From a bacterium (GTDB lineage Bacteria; Patescibacteriota; Minisyncoccia; Phycocordibacterales; SBAW01), in the NCBI GenBank assembly GCA_030647845.1, contig JAUSIO010000046.1, forward strand, positions 1 to 29,071: a stretch of 29,071 nt of DNA, read 5' to 3'. Each line of letters starts with the position of its first letter. Position 1 is the stretch's first letter. Shown here piece by piece: positions 1 to 7,256 of this stretch. A program made the position numbers and the translations under genes. A model generated the notes under the pieces. The model saw only the letters and a list, made by a program, of their open reading frames with translations, did no database searches and was not told where the DNA came from.

Positions 1-21
1 CGTCGGGAAATAGGAAGTTTG

Positions 22-57
22 CAAGATAGAAATTATCTTGGTAGACTATAAATAATT
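22..57 (+). promoter_or_regulatory. dnaJ promoter with inverted-repeat operator candidate
   Basis: A -10-like TATAAA lies at 47-52, only 5 nt before the dnaJ ATG, which predicts a nearly leaderless transcript. Just upstream is a perfect inverted repeat, CAAGATA (22-28), 5-nt spacer, TATCTTG (34-40), which would cover the -35 region. It is not the CIRCE/HrcA sequence. A heat-shock repressor site is an inference. Confidence 0.5.
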
Positions 58-1143
58 ATGGCAACTAAACGCGACTACTACGAAATTTTGGGGGTGCAAA
101 AAAGCGCTTCGAAAGACGATATAAAAAAAGCGTTCCATAAACTCGCCCACAAGTTCCACCCCGACAAGAAGGAAGGTGACGTCGACAAATTTAAAGAAGC
201 GTCCGAGGCATACTCTGTCCTCTCCGACGACAAAAAGCGCGCGGAGTTCGACTCGTACGGCCGCGTGTTCGAAGGGGGTCCTGGCGGTGGTGGGGCGGGC
301 TTTGGCGGGCAAGGTGGTAGCTTCGACTTTTCGCAGTTTCAAGAACAATTCGGCGGTATGGGGTTTGATTTTAGCGACGTGTTTAGCGACTTCTTCGGCG
401 GGCAAGGCACGCGTGGTCAAAAGCGCGGGCGCGATGTCTCGATTGATTTAGAAATTTCTTTTAAAGAATCTATTTTTGGCACCAAACGTCGCGTCCTGCT
501 TGCAAAAATCGCGCAGTGCGAGACCTGCCACGGCTCGGGTGCAGCACCCGGGACAGAACTCGAGACCTGCAAACACTGCAACGGCACCGGCAAAATCCAC
601 GAGACCAACAACTCTATATTTGGCGCAATCACTATGCAGAGCCCATGCCGACACTGTCACGCGAGCGGCAAAATCCCTAAAGAGCAGTGCCGCACCTGCC
701 GTGGCGAGGGTGTCTACCGCAAACAGGAGGAAATCGAGATTGCCGTGCCAGCAAGCATTGAGGGCGGTGAGATGATACGCCTCACGGGCGGCGGCGAGGC
801 GGTGCAGGGTGGCAACCCAGGTGACCTCTACATCAAAGTGCATGTACAGCGCGACCCGCGGTTTAAAAAAGACGGGGTTACTCTCCTAACCGACCTGTCG
901 GTCAAACTCTCCGACGCACTCTTGGGCGCAGAGTATAAAATAGCAACACTCGACGGTGAGGAAACAATTTCCATCCCCGCAGGCATCACCCACGGCGAGC
1001 TCTTGCGCGTGCGCGGCCGCGGTGTGCCGAGCGCCCGCAACAAACGCGGCGACTTGCTGGTCAACATAAAAATCACCTTACCCAACAAACTCTCCCGCAC
1101 CGCCCGCACCTTGGTCGAAAAACTCAAAGAAGAAGGGATTTAG
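58..1143 (+). CDS. dnaJ: Chaperone DnaJ (Hsp40)
   Basis: This is the co-chaperone that delivers unfolded clients to DnaK and stimulates its ATPase in the cytoplasm. The 361 residues show the type I DnaJ order. The J domain occupies about residues 1-70, with the HPD tripeptide at 34-36. A Gly/Phe-rich linker follows to about residue 115. The zinc domain then carries four CxxCxGxG-like motifs (CETCHGSG, CKHCNGTG, CRHCHASG, CRTCRGEG), the third slightly degenerate. The C-terminal substrate-binding beta domains close the protein. The length is normal for the family. ATG 58 is chosen because the J domain starts there and a -10 hexamer sits immediately upstream. No dnaK or grpE is visible in the window. 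The next gene downstream, a short Cys-rich frame, is convergent. Confidence 0.97.
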   Translation: MATKRDYYEILGVQKSASKDDIKKAFHKLAHKFHPDKKEGDVDKFKEASEAYSVLSDDKKRAEFDSYGRVFEGGPGGGGAGFGGQGGSFDFSQFQEQFGGMGFDFSDVFSDFFGGQGTRGQKRGRDVSIDLEISFKESIFGTKRRVLLAKIAQCETCHGSGAAPGTELETCKHCNGTGKIHETNNSIFGAITMQSPCRHCHASGKIPKEQCRTCRGEGVYRKQEEIEIAVPASIEGGEMIRLTGGGEAVQGGNPGDLYIKVHVQRDPRFKKDGVTLLTDLSVKLSDALLGAEYKIATLDGEETISIPAGITHGELLRVRGRGVPSARNKRGDLLVNIKITLPNKLSRTARTLVEKLKEEGI

Positions 1144-1149
1144 ACAAAG

Positions 1150-1174
1150 AAAAAAGAGGACTATTTCATCCTCT
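1150..1174 (-). terminator. Rho-independent terminator of the minus-strand Cys-rich gene
   Basis: On the minus strand the sequence reads AGAGGA, an 8-nt loop, TCCTCT, then a run of T (plus-strand A at 1150-1155). The TAG stop of the minus-strand gene lies inside the hairpin loop, so the 3' UTR is almost nil. No T run supports terminator activity for dnaJ in the plus direction. Confidence 0.7.
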
Positions 1175-1430
1175 CATAAGATTGGTTGGTGGTGCGAAAT
1201 TTTATACGAGATACTCTGGAACCAATTGGAGCCCCAGATTTGTGCTCTACTTCCCAGTAACATGCGTCGGAACAAAATGGTTGTTCGTGGTAGGGTATTT
1301 GCTTGCAGTCCGGGTTGCAACACTCGAGCTTCAACGGAAGCTTGAGTTGTACTGGCTGGGTTACCACAGTTTGACCCCCCTGTGCTGTATAAACAGACCT
1401 TCTGCTAATAAGAGTACAGGCTATCTTCAT
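1161..1430 (-). CDS. Small Cys-rich (putative zinc-binding) protein
   Basis: I do not recognise this 89-residue protein as a named family. Its middle carries closely spaced cysteines: CCNPDC around residues 37-42 and CSDAC around 53-57. The pattern resembles small zinc-ribbon proteins of the YacG/DUF2256 type, so metal binding is likely but inferred. Reality as a gene is supported by a good intrinsic terminator overlapping its stop codon and by a TATAAT on the minus strand at 1480-1475. That hexamer overlaps the trpS -10 box and would give a leader of about 40 nt, longer than for other genes here. An in-frame TGA just upstream of the ATG fixes the start. A strong 11-bp inverted repeat lies within the gene near 1321-1346. 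Confidence 0.6.
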   Translation of the reverse strand: MKIACTLISRRSVYTAQGGQTVVTQPVQLKLPLKLECCNPDCKQIPYHEQPFCSDACYWEVEHKSGAPIGSRVSRIKFRTTNQSYERMK

Positions 1431-1474
1431 ACTGCGTCAACCTGTACAACGGCTTCTAATTTGCTGAAATGTCT

Positions 1475-1488
1475 ATTATACTAAGCGC
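1475..1488. promoter_or_regulatory. Overlapping divergent -10 boxes, trpS and Cys-rich gene
   Basis: On the plus strand TATACT at 1477-1482 ends exactly 6 nt before the trpS ATG, predicting transcription to begin at the A of ATG. On the minus strand the same bases give TATAAT (1480-1475) for the divergent small gene. The two promoters cannot be fully occupied at once, which suggests mutual exclusion. Confidence 0.55.
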
Positions 1489-2457
1489 ATGGCAGAGAAT
1501 CCTTCGACGGAGCTCAGGATAAAACTACGCCGTTTAACCGGGCTCCAACCTTCGGGGCAGTTGCATATTGGCAACTATTTTGGCGCGCTCAAACCCTTTG
1601 TCGACGAGTACAAAAACTACGATAGTTTCCTTTTTATTCCCGACTACCATGCGCTCACCAGCCTGCGCGACCCTATGGCGCTACGCGCAAACATCGTCAG
1701 TGCCGTAAAAGACTACATCGCGGTCGGGGTCGACCCCTCGGGGCTCACGCTCTACAAACAGTCCGATATCCCCGAGCACACCGAGCTTGCGTGGATTTTG
1801 GACTGCTTGGTAACCGTGCCATTTTTGATGCAGGGGCATGCGTACAAAGACAAGGTGGCAAAGGGGTTGGAACCTAATGCCGGCTTGCTTACTTACCCGA
1901 TGTTGATGGCGGCGGACATTTTACTTTACGACACTGCAATAGTGCCGGTAGGCGAGGACCAGCGCCAGCATGTCGAGTATGCGCGCGAGGCGGCGGCAAA
2001 ATTTAACACCACATACGGGCAAACGTTTAAAGAGCCGAAAGAATCCATCTTGGACACACTTGGCGTGGTGCCCGGCGTAGACGGACAAAAAATGAGCAAG
2101 AGCTACGGCAACACGATACCGCTGTTTGGTACGAAGGACGAAATTACAAAAGCGGTGATGAGTATTGTGACTGACTCGAGCGGGGATAAACCCAAGCATG
2201 TGTATGCAATACACAAGCTCTTTAAAACCGAGGCCGAGCTCACCGAGCTGTACGAGGCAAACAAAGGCAAGTACAAAGCACTTAAAGAAGCTCTTATAGA
2301 AGATATAGAAACGTTTGTCGCACCAATGCGTGAGCGGCGGACATCTATTACTGAAGACGAGGTTAAGCGCGTGTTACGTGAAGGTGGCGAAAAAGCCAAA
2401 GCAATCGCCTCGGTAAAAATGGCCGGTGTCCGCAAAAAAGTTGGTGTGACGTTGTAA
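1489..2457 (+). CDS. trpS: Tryptophan--tRNA ligase (TrpRS)
   Basis: This class I synthetase charges tRNA-Trp with tryptophan. The 322 residues are normal for bacterial TrpRS. The HIGH-type signature reads PSGQLHIGNYFGAL near residue 20, with the family's HIGN form. The KMSKS loop is intact at residues 201-205. The acceptor-side motif around GEDQRQHVE, which contacts the active site, is present. The ATG is fixed by a TATACT box 6 nt upstream. The gene is followed after 6 bp by aspS, so the two synthetases probably share a transcript. The first 15 residues are a short extension before the conserved core and may be poorly conserved. Confidence 0.97.
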   Translation: MAENPSTELRIKLRRLTGLQPSGQLHIGNYFGALKPFVDEYKNYDSFLFIPDYHALTSLRDPMALRANIVSAVKDYIAVGVDPSGLTLYKQSDIPEHTELAWILDCLVTVPFLMQGHAYKDKVAKGLEPNAGLLTYPMLMAADILLYDTAIVPVGEDQRQHVEYAREAAAKFNTTYGQTFKEPKESILDTLGVVPGVDGQKMSKSYGNTIPLFGTKDEITKAVMSIVTDSSGDKPKHVYAIHKLFKTEAELTELYEANKGKYKALKEALIEDIETFVAPMRERRTSITEDEVKRVLREGGEKAKAIASVKMAGVRKKVGVTL

Positions 2458-2463
2458 TTTTAT

Positions 2464-3780
2464 ATGGAACGGACACTTATTAAAGAATTGGAGAAGTATA
2501 TCGGTAAGGAAGTCACCATCTCCGGCTGGGTTGATGTTCGCCGCGACCACGGCAAACTTGTCTTCCTCGATATCCGAGATAGGTCTGGCAAAATACAAGT
2601 TATTTTTCCATCGGCCAACACTACCGCCGGTGCCAACGCAAAAACCACGCGGCCCGAATGGGTTGTCACAGTCAGAGGGATAGTAAAAGAGCGCCCAGAA
2701 AACATGCGGAAAGAGGAACTGAACGGTAATATTGAGCTCGACGGTTTCCACGTCGAGATACTTGCAGAAGCCGAGGTGCCGTTTGAGCTGGGGAGCGAGC
2801 TCAACCTCGACACCTACCTCGACCATTTGCCTTACACCGTGCGTAGCCAAAAGGCACGCGATGTGTTTGTCATACAAGCAACTATTATCGAGGCGTTCCG
2901 CGCTTCTCTACGGAGGCGCGAGTTTGTCGAGTTCCAAGCGCCGGCATTGGTGGGTGGCGATGCCGAGGGTGGTGCCGCCGCATTTAAGGTTGACTATTAC
3001 TACGACCAACAGGCGTTTTTGGCGACCTCGCCACAACTGTATAAACAAATTATGGTCGGCGCGTTTGAGCGCGTCTTTACGACCGCCAAAATCTTCCGCG
3101 GCGAGAAGCACGCCACCACCAGGCACTTGAGCGAGTTGGTGCAGATGGACTTTGAGATGGGCTTTATCCAAGACCATCGCGACATTATGGACGCCTTGGA
3201 GCACACCATGCGCGATATATGCGCCGATGTGGGGGAGAAGCATGCGGATATTTTTAAACGCTTTAACCTTGACCTGCCAAAACTCCCAAAAGGAAAGTTC
3301 CCAACGCTCAAACTCAAAGAGGCGCAAGACCTGCTAGGTGTCGCGCACGAGCCCGACCTCGAGCCCGAGCACGAGCGGCATCTGCACGAATGGGCACTCC
3401 GCGAGCATGGCAGCGACTTTGTGTTTGTAACGCACTTCCCAATATCGAAACGGCCGTTTTATACGTTTGAAGACCCAGACGACTTGGGACACACACGTTA
3501 CTTTGACCTGTTGTTCCGCGGGCTCGAGATCAACAGCGGCGGCCAGCGCGTGCATAACTACGACGCGCTCGTGGAGCGCATCAAACAAAAAGGCCTCGAC
3601 CCGGCAAAATTTGCCTTTTACCTGCAAGCATTCAAAGTGGGGATGCCGCCGCACGGCGGCTGCTCCACCGGCCTCGAACGCCTCACCGCCCGCATGCTCG
3701 AGCTCCCCAACATCCGCGAAGCCACTTTATTCCCCCGCGACCTCAACCGCATTGATACTCTCTTGAGGGTGGATAAATAA
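2464..3780 (+). CDS. aspS: Aspartate--tRNA ligase, short archaeal-type (probably non-discriminating)
   Basis: This class II synthetase charges tRNA-Asp. An N-terminal OB-fold anticodon-binding domain (about residues 1-105, starting at the GWVDVRRDHGK region) leads into the class II catalytic core. At 438 residues it lacks the GAD insertion of the ~590-residue bacterial enzyme. The C-terminal motifs match the archaeal subtype: an LEINSGGQRVHNYD stretch, GMPPHGGCSTGLERLT as motif 3, and a final FPRD. Archaeal-type AspRS enzymes are often non-discriminating, also charging tRNA-Asn and relying on GatCAB. That consequence is inference, since no gat gene is visible here. It follows trpS by 6 bp. 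Confidence 0.93.
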   Translation: MERTLIKELEKYIGKEVTISGWVDVRRDHGKLVFLDIRDRSGKIQVIFPSANTTAGANAKTTRPEWVVTVRGIVKERPENMRKEELNGNIELDGFHVEILAEAEVPFELGSELNLDTYLDHLPYTVRSQKARDVFVIQATIIEAFRASLRRREFVEFQAPALVGGDAEGGAAAFKVDYYYDQQAFLATSPQLYKQIMVGAFERVFTTAKIFRGEKHATTRHLSELVQMDFEMGFIQDHRDIMDALEHTMRDICADVGEKHADIFKRFNLDLPKLPKGKFPTLKLKEAQDLLGVAHEPDLEPEHERHLHEWALREHGSDFVFVTHFPISKRPFYTFEDPDDLGHTRYFDLLFRGLEINSGGQRVHNYDALVERIKQKGLDPAKFAFYLQAFKVGMPPHGGCSTGLERLTARMLELPNIREATLFPRDLNRIDTLLRVDK

Positions 3781-3789
3781 GAACGGTGC

Positions 3790-4461
3790 ATGGAACAATT
3801 TTATTTAGAAAGAAAATTATCTACACCGAAGAAAAGAGCTCTTTTTATTTTAGGATTGCCATTTTTGTTGACCATTCTTTTATTCCTATTTATTTGTTTA
3901 GTTTCGATAAGTAAAAATTTAATTTCTCCTACCGGAAATCTAAGTGCTCATGCCCTAGATAAACAGTCAGATTTTAATTTTGATGATTTTATAAGCCAAT
4001 TTTCGCAAACTTTTAAAATGCCCTTATATTTTTTAAATTTTGATTTGTACACAATAAATAATATTTATGTAAGAGATGTGGCTGGAAACCGGATAGCAAC
4101 GGCACTAAATTTTGATATCAATGGTTTATACACTGGAGGAATCAAAAATGGTGAACTAAGAAGAATTTACGGTGAGATAAATGCTACAAAACTTACTAAT
4201 TTACAACTGCCGATTTCACGTTCGGTTGATATATATCCAAGCAAGGCAATCGGAGCTACATCTACGCTGGTTTTGGAAAATAATTCCAATTATTTACTCT
4301 TTATTCTACCAAGTTGGTGGAGTTTTCTACTGTTCTGGATATTGAGCATCCTATTTCTTTATGGGTTAATAGTGTTGTTTTCGTTGTGTCTAAGATTTAT
4401 TTTAATTGGTTCACCGATGCTTGATGTATTTGATAAATATCATACAAAGACTGAAAAATAG
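3790..4461 (+). CDS. Hypothetical two-helix membrane protein, AT-rich
   Basis: I do not recognise this 223-residue protein. A positively charged N-terminus precedes a strong hydrophobic segment (about residues 17-41). Next comes a roughly 130-residue soluble portion, presumably outside the cell. A second hydrophobic stretch (about 170-205) and a charged tail end the protein. The two-anchor layout with an external domain recalls sensors and envelope proteins, but no domain can be named. The gene is clearly richer in A and T than its neighbours and uses AT-ending codons heavily, which suggests recent acquisition or weak selection. It starts 9 bp after aspS and has only a weak -10 candidate (TAAGAA), so it may be read through from aspS. 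Confidence 0.7.
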   Translation: MEQFYLERKLSTPKKRALFILGLPFLLTILLFLFICLVSISKNLISPTGNLSAHALDKQSDFNFDDFISQFSQTFKMPLYFLNFDLYTINNIYVRDVAGNRIATALNFDINGLYTGGIKNGELRRIYGEINATKLTNLQLPISRSVDIYPSKAIGATSTLVLENNSNYLLFILPSWWSFLLFWILSILFLYGLIVLFSLCLRFILIGSPMLDVFDKYHTKTEK

Positions 4462-4529
4462 ACCAGTTGAAAACCCTCTATTTTAAAGCTACAACGGAAG
4501 AAGTTATTTTATTCACACTATCCACACTG

Positions 4530-4547
4530 GGCAAGTTTATGCTTGCC
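4530..4547. repeat. Hairpin related to the GGCAAGGTTTAACCTTGCC palindrome
   Basis: GGCAAG, a 6-nt loop, then CTTGCC. It resembles the 28120-28138 palindrome apart from its centre, so it may be a decayed family member. The stretch between the membrane-protein stop (4461) and the RNA promoter (4611) holds nothing else recognisable. Confidence 0.4.
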
Positions 4548-4610
4548 GTGCGTAGTATCTGGTATATACTGTAGTAAGTCCGTTGGTACACTTGTAGCAT
4601 TCACTAAATC

Positions 4611-4638
4611 TTGACAATAACTTAATATAGTGTATGTT
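4611..4638 (+). promoter_or_regulatory. Canonical promoter of the structured RNA
   Basis: A perfect -35 TTGACA (4611-4616), a 16-nt spacer and TATGTT (4633-4638) predict initiation near 4645, at the base of the RNA's outer stem. It is the strongest two-box promoter in the window and does not abut a start codon. Confidence 0.6.
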
Positions 4639-4643
4639 GTAGG

Positions 4644-4732
4644 TGTGTCTGTGGGCGCAAGCCTTGTTCGGACAAGAGATCTCTAAGCCGAACAGCAGAC
4701 ACAACCAAAGGAGCCCCTTAGGGGGCTTTTTT
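4644..4732 (+). ncRNA. Putative small structured RNA, three-way junction plus terminator
   Basis: The transcript predicted from the promoter folds by eye into a closed three-way junction. P1 pairs TGTGTCTG (4644-4651) with CAGACACA (4096 is not used; the arm is 4696-4703). P2 is GGC-GCAA-GCC (4654-4663), a GNRA tetraloop. P3 pairs TTGTTCGG (4664-4671) with CCGAACAG (4688-4695), with a 16-nt loop containing the self-complementary AGAGATCTCT. An intrinsic terminator follows: AGCCCC, loop, GGGGCT and six T (4712-4732). No open reading frame explains these pairings. I do not recognise it as tmRNA, RNase P, SRP, 6S or a named riboswitch. No plus-strand gene follows within the terminated transcript, so a trans-acting RNA is more likely than a riboswitch. 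Confidence 0.6.
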
Positions 4733-5155
4733 GGTTATCTTCAGTCGCATGGCGCTCCAAAATATTGTCTTTTGAGAACCTTCGGGTCGTATAAGAACTA
4801 CCCGTACTCGCACATTGCTTTTCTTACCTACATCAGCCACTAAGGCGATATATCGCACACGCACCTTTTTAGCTCCCTTTTTTCTTTCCAACTGCACCCA
4901 CTCCTCTCTTTCTTCATCAACCGAGGTGGCGATTTTTATAACTGGCACTGTTAATGGAATGAGAGACAACTTGTGTATGCGAGTCTTGGGGTCTCTACCA
5001 TTACCATGTATGTCATGCTGTAGGTGATAATAACCCCTTGCGTTAAACGTTATGTTCTCGTTGAGAATTGGGCAGAAAACTATTTTTATCCCATCGTAGA
5101 TAGGCCTCATACTGGCCTGCAAAACTTTTAAATGTTCCTCGGGCGATATAGACAT
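4718..5155 (-). CDS. Small basic protein, possible BECR-fold (RelE/EndoU-like) nuclease
   Basis: The 145-residue product is not confidently assigned. The order of its parts recalls the phage-associated BECR nuclease domains: a helical N-terminus, an NARGYYHLQHD motif near residue 38, an RIHKLSLIPLTVPVI helix-strand region, and alternating beta strands ending in RPEGSQKTIFWSAM. Candidate catalytic residues are the Tyr/His pairs and the late Arg/Lys. This assignment is tentative. Its -10 box (TAAAAT, 5169-5164) ends 8 nt before the ATG. Its stop codon falls in the loop of the structured-RNA terminator, so the two converging genes share 3' ends. No antitoxin-like partner is adjacent. Confidence 0.6.
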   Translation of the reverse strand: MSISPEEHLKVLQASMRPIYDGIKIVFCPILNENITFNARGYYHLQHDIHGNGRDPKTRIHKLSLIPLTVPVIKIATSVDEEREEWVQLERKKGAKKVRVRYIALVADVGKKSNVRVRVVLIRPEGSQKTIFWSAMRLKITKKAP

Positions 5156-5209
5156 TGATGCTTATTTTAGCATTGTAAAGATGAGCTGGAAAACTCTTGG
5201 TTCTCGGGC

Positions 5210-5222
5210 TACAATTTGGGGA
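5210..5222 (+). promoter_or_regulatory. -10 box that fixes the amine oxidase start
   Basis: TACAAT at 5210-5215 ends 7 nt before ATG 5223. It favours this ATG over the in-frame ATG at 5181, which would add 14 residues before the Rossmann motif. Confidence 0.5.
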
Positions 5223-6494
5223 ATGAATGCGGATATTTTGATAGTGGGGGCTGGGACGGCGGGGTTGATGGCGGCAAGAGAATTGGCGAGGGCGGGGAAG
5301 AAAGTGGTTATCCTTGAGGCGCGGGATAGGATAGGTGGAAGAATTTATCCGTTGTCGGAAGAGGAGTTTGGCTACCCCGCCCAAGGCGGCGCGGAATTTA
5401 TCCACGGAGATGCCCCCGTAACCAAAGCACTCGCCAAAGAATGCGGTTTGACTCTAACCAATCCGACCGAGTGGTGGAACGTGCGCGATGGCGAGCCCAC
5501 GAAGATCGAACGGATTTCGGCGCACGACCCATTGCTGGAAGAGAAGTTAAAAGCACTTACAGAAGACCTTCCTGTCGCAGAATTTTTACGCAGATATTTC
5601 CCGGTCGAACAGCACGAAGCCCTGTGGGACTTTGTCTGCCGCTGGACCGAAGGGTATGATGCTGCCGATATAGAACGTGCGAGTACGTTCGGCTTACGCG
5701 AAGAGATGCTTAACGAGGGTAGCTGGCTACAGACAAACATACAAGAAGGGTATGGGCCTCTGCTACACTTTCTCAAACAAGAAATAGATGCACGCGGCGT
5801 TGAAGTGTTGCTCCATAAAGAAGTTTCGGGCGTCGACACTACAGGAGATGGTGTACATGTCTCCTGCAAAGACGATAGCGTCTACACTGCAAAGAGAGCA
5901 GTCGTGACAGTACCCTTGCCACTTATACAAGAAATCCAATTTACTCCCGACATACCAGAGAAGCACGCAGCTATAGAAAAAATGGGCTACGGTAGTGTCA
6001 TCAAAATACTGTTGCACTTTAAAGTTAAGTGGTGGGCTGATACACGCGAAGCAATTTTTGAAAAGATGTTCTTTATGCTCTCGAGCGAAGTGGTGCCTAC
6101 CTGGTGGACACAATATCCGGAACCGCGAAATATTCTCACTGGTTGGTTGCCAGGGCCAAAAGCCAAAGAGATGGCGGCTTATTCCGACGAAAAAATTCTC
6201 GAACTCGCACTGCAGTCGCTCTCAAACATTTTCAAAATTACTACAGATGAACTCCGCAACCAATTGATTACGTATAAAGTCATCAACTGGCCAAACGATC
6301 CGTATTCTCTTGGAGCGTACAGTTATTACACTCCATGGTCGGACGAAGCTATTGCAGAACTCCGTAAACATGTCGATAACAAACTCTATTTCGCAGGCGA
6401 GGCGTTATACTCGGGTAAAGAAACAGCGACAGTCGAAGGCGCGCTTGGTAGTGGCGCAGAAACAGCAAAAAGAATACTATTTAGCAAAGAGTAG
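5223..6494 (+). CDS. FAD-dependent amine oxidase family protein
   Basis: This is a flavoprotein of the monoamine oxidase/polyamine oxidase/phytoene desaturase superfamily. Such enzymes oxidise C-N or C-C bonds, passing electrons to FAD and usually O2. The 423 residues begin directly with the FAD-binding Rossmann motif (ILIVGAGTAGLMAAREL), followed by EARDRIGGRI and GGAEFIHG, the flavin-pocket signatures of this family. The C-terminal LYFAGEALYSGKETATVEGA is the typical second FAD-contact motif. The substrate cannot be read from the sequence. A SAM methyltransferase starts 9 bp downstream, so the two probably form a small pathway. Oxygen-using oxidases are not expected in a minimal fermenter, so the gene may be acquired. 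Confidence 0.9.
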   Translation: MNADILIVGAGTAGLMAARELARAGKKVVILEARDRIGGRIYPLSEEEFGYPAQGGAEFIHGDAPVTKALAKECGLTLTNPTEWWNVRDGEPTKIERISAHDPLLEEKLKALTEDLPVAEFLRRYFPVEQHEALWDFVCRWTEGYDAADIERASTFGLREEMLNEGSWLQTNIQEGYGPLLHFLKQEIDARGVEVLLHKEVSGVDTTGDGVHVSCKDDSVYTAKRAVVTVPLPLIQEIQFTPDIPEKHAAIEKMGYGSVIKILLHFKVKWWADTREAIFEKMFFMLSSEVVPTWWTQYPEPRNILTGWLPGPKAKEMAAYSDEKILELALQSLSNIFKITTDELRNQLITYKVINWPNDPYSLGAYSYYTPWSDEAIAELRKHVDNKLYFAGEALYSGKETATVEGALGSGAETAKRILFSKE

Positions 6495-6503
6495 TTTAAT
6501 ACT

Positions 6504-7205
6504 ATGCAAAATATAACCCACGAGGAACAGAAGGAGATTTGGGAAGAGGAACATAAACATCCAACCGTGCTACTCCAAATGGATGCAGAAAAAGCTTCGA
6601 GAGGTGTGATTAAATTTTGGGAGTTTCTTAAAGAGAAAAATATCTCGAACCTGCGTGGAGTTGAGATGGGCTGCGGCAAGGGGAGAAGTGTTATTTGGCT
6701 TACCCAACAAGGAGTTGATATGTACGGATTTGACTTCTCCCAATCTGCAATAGCAGAGGCGCAGAGGCGAGCCTCTGCCGCAAACGTACCCGCACACTTT
6801 GTAGTGCACGACGCGACTGAGCCATGGCCGTATGACTCAAACTTTTTTGACTTCGCCATAGATTGCTTTGCCTCGACAGACATAGAGTCTCCAGAAGGGC
6901 GAGCTTTTGCTGTGCAAGAATTTCTGCGGGTTCTTAAACCCGGAGGATATTTGTTAGCATACCTCCTTTCCACTGACGATGAGTTCCACAAGGAGATGCT
7001 CAAAAAATTTCCCGCCGAGCAAAAGAATGCTTTTTACCAGGTAACTGGCAAATTCGAAAAAGTATTTGATCAAGAAGAAATCGACGAAATCTATAAAGAT
7101 TTTACTGTTGTAAAGTCGGAACGTATCGAAAAGACAACAGAGTTTTTTGGCAAAACGTACGGATGCAAACACTTTTGGCTGGTGTTGCAAAAAAAGAAAG
7201 AATAA
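6504..7205 (+). CDS. Class I SAM-dependent methyltransferase
   Basis: The 233-residue protein has the class I methyltransferase core. Motif I is GVEMGCGKGRSVIWL near residue 53, followed by an acidic loop reading YGFDFS. Motif II contains DFAIDCFAS and motif III LKPGGYLLAYLL. The N-terminal ~45 residues with the EEEHKH segment and the last ~70 residues probably form the substrate lid. The substrate is unknown; small-molecule or O/N-methylation is likelier than RNA methylation because no RNA-binding extension is seen. It lies 9 bp downstream of the amine oxidase. A weak TAGTTT overlapping that gene's stop ends 6 nt before the ATG, so it may also have its own start. It is followed by a terminator. 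Confidence 0.88.
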   Translation: MQNITHEEQKEIWEEEHKHPTVLLQMDAEKASRGVIKFWEFLKEKNISNLRGVEMGCGKGRSVIWLTQQGVDMYGFDFSQSAIAEAQRRASAANVPAHFVVHDATEPWPYDSNFFDFAIDCFASTDIESPEGRAFAVQEFLRVLKPGGYLLAYLLSTDDEFHKEMLKKFPAEQKNAFYQVTGKFEKVFDQEEIDEIYKDFTVVKSERIEKTTEFFGKTYGCKHFWLVLQKKKE

Positions 7206-7215
7206 TTTACAAAAA

Positions 7216-7242
7216 CAAAAAACCCACCGGAGCGGGTTTTTT
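7216..7242 (+). terminator. Rho-independent terminator after the methyltransferase
   Basis: An A-rich lead plus AACCC pairs with GGGTT followed by a T run, with an internal A/C mismatch and a CGGA loop. It lies 10-40 nt after the methyltransferase stop and closes the oxidase-methyltransferase unit. It also sits between convergent genes. Confidence 0.75.
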
Positions 7243-7256
7243 GCCGCTGTGGTGGT

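Noticed and set aside
4501..4550. DnaA box / replication origin near CTATCCACA
   Set aside because: Only one imperfect box, no cluster, no dnaA or dnaN nearby.
4654..4695. Twister or hammerhead ribozyme in the small RNA
   Set aside because: The short GCAA-capped stem recalls twister, but the required conserved bases are missing, and there is no CUGAUGA/GAAA core for hammerhead.
4643..4843. Plus-strand 66-codon frame over the structured RNA
   Set aside because: It runs through the RNA stems and terminator and then antisense through the minus-strand gene. It has no domain and no start signals.
6761..6778. GCAGAGGC-GA-GCCTCTGC palindrome in the methyltransferase gene as another element family
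   Set aside because: Only one copy is seen, and the peptide fits the normal methyltransferase helix, so there is no sign of insertion.
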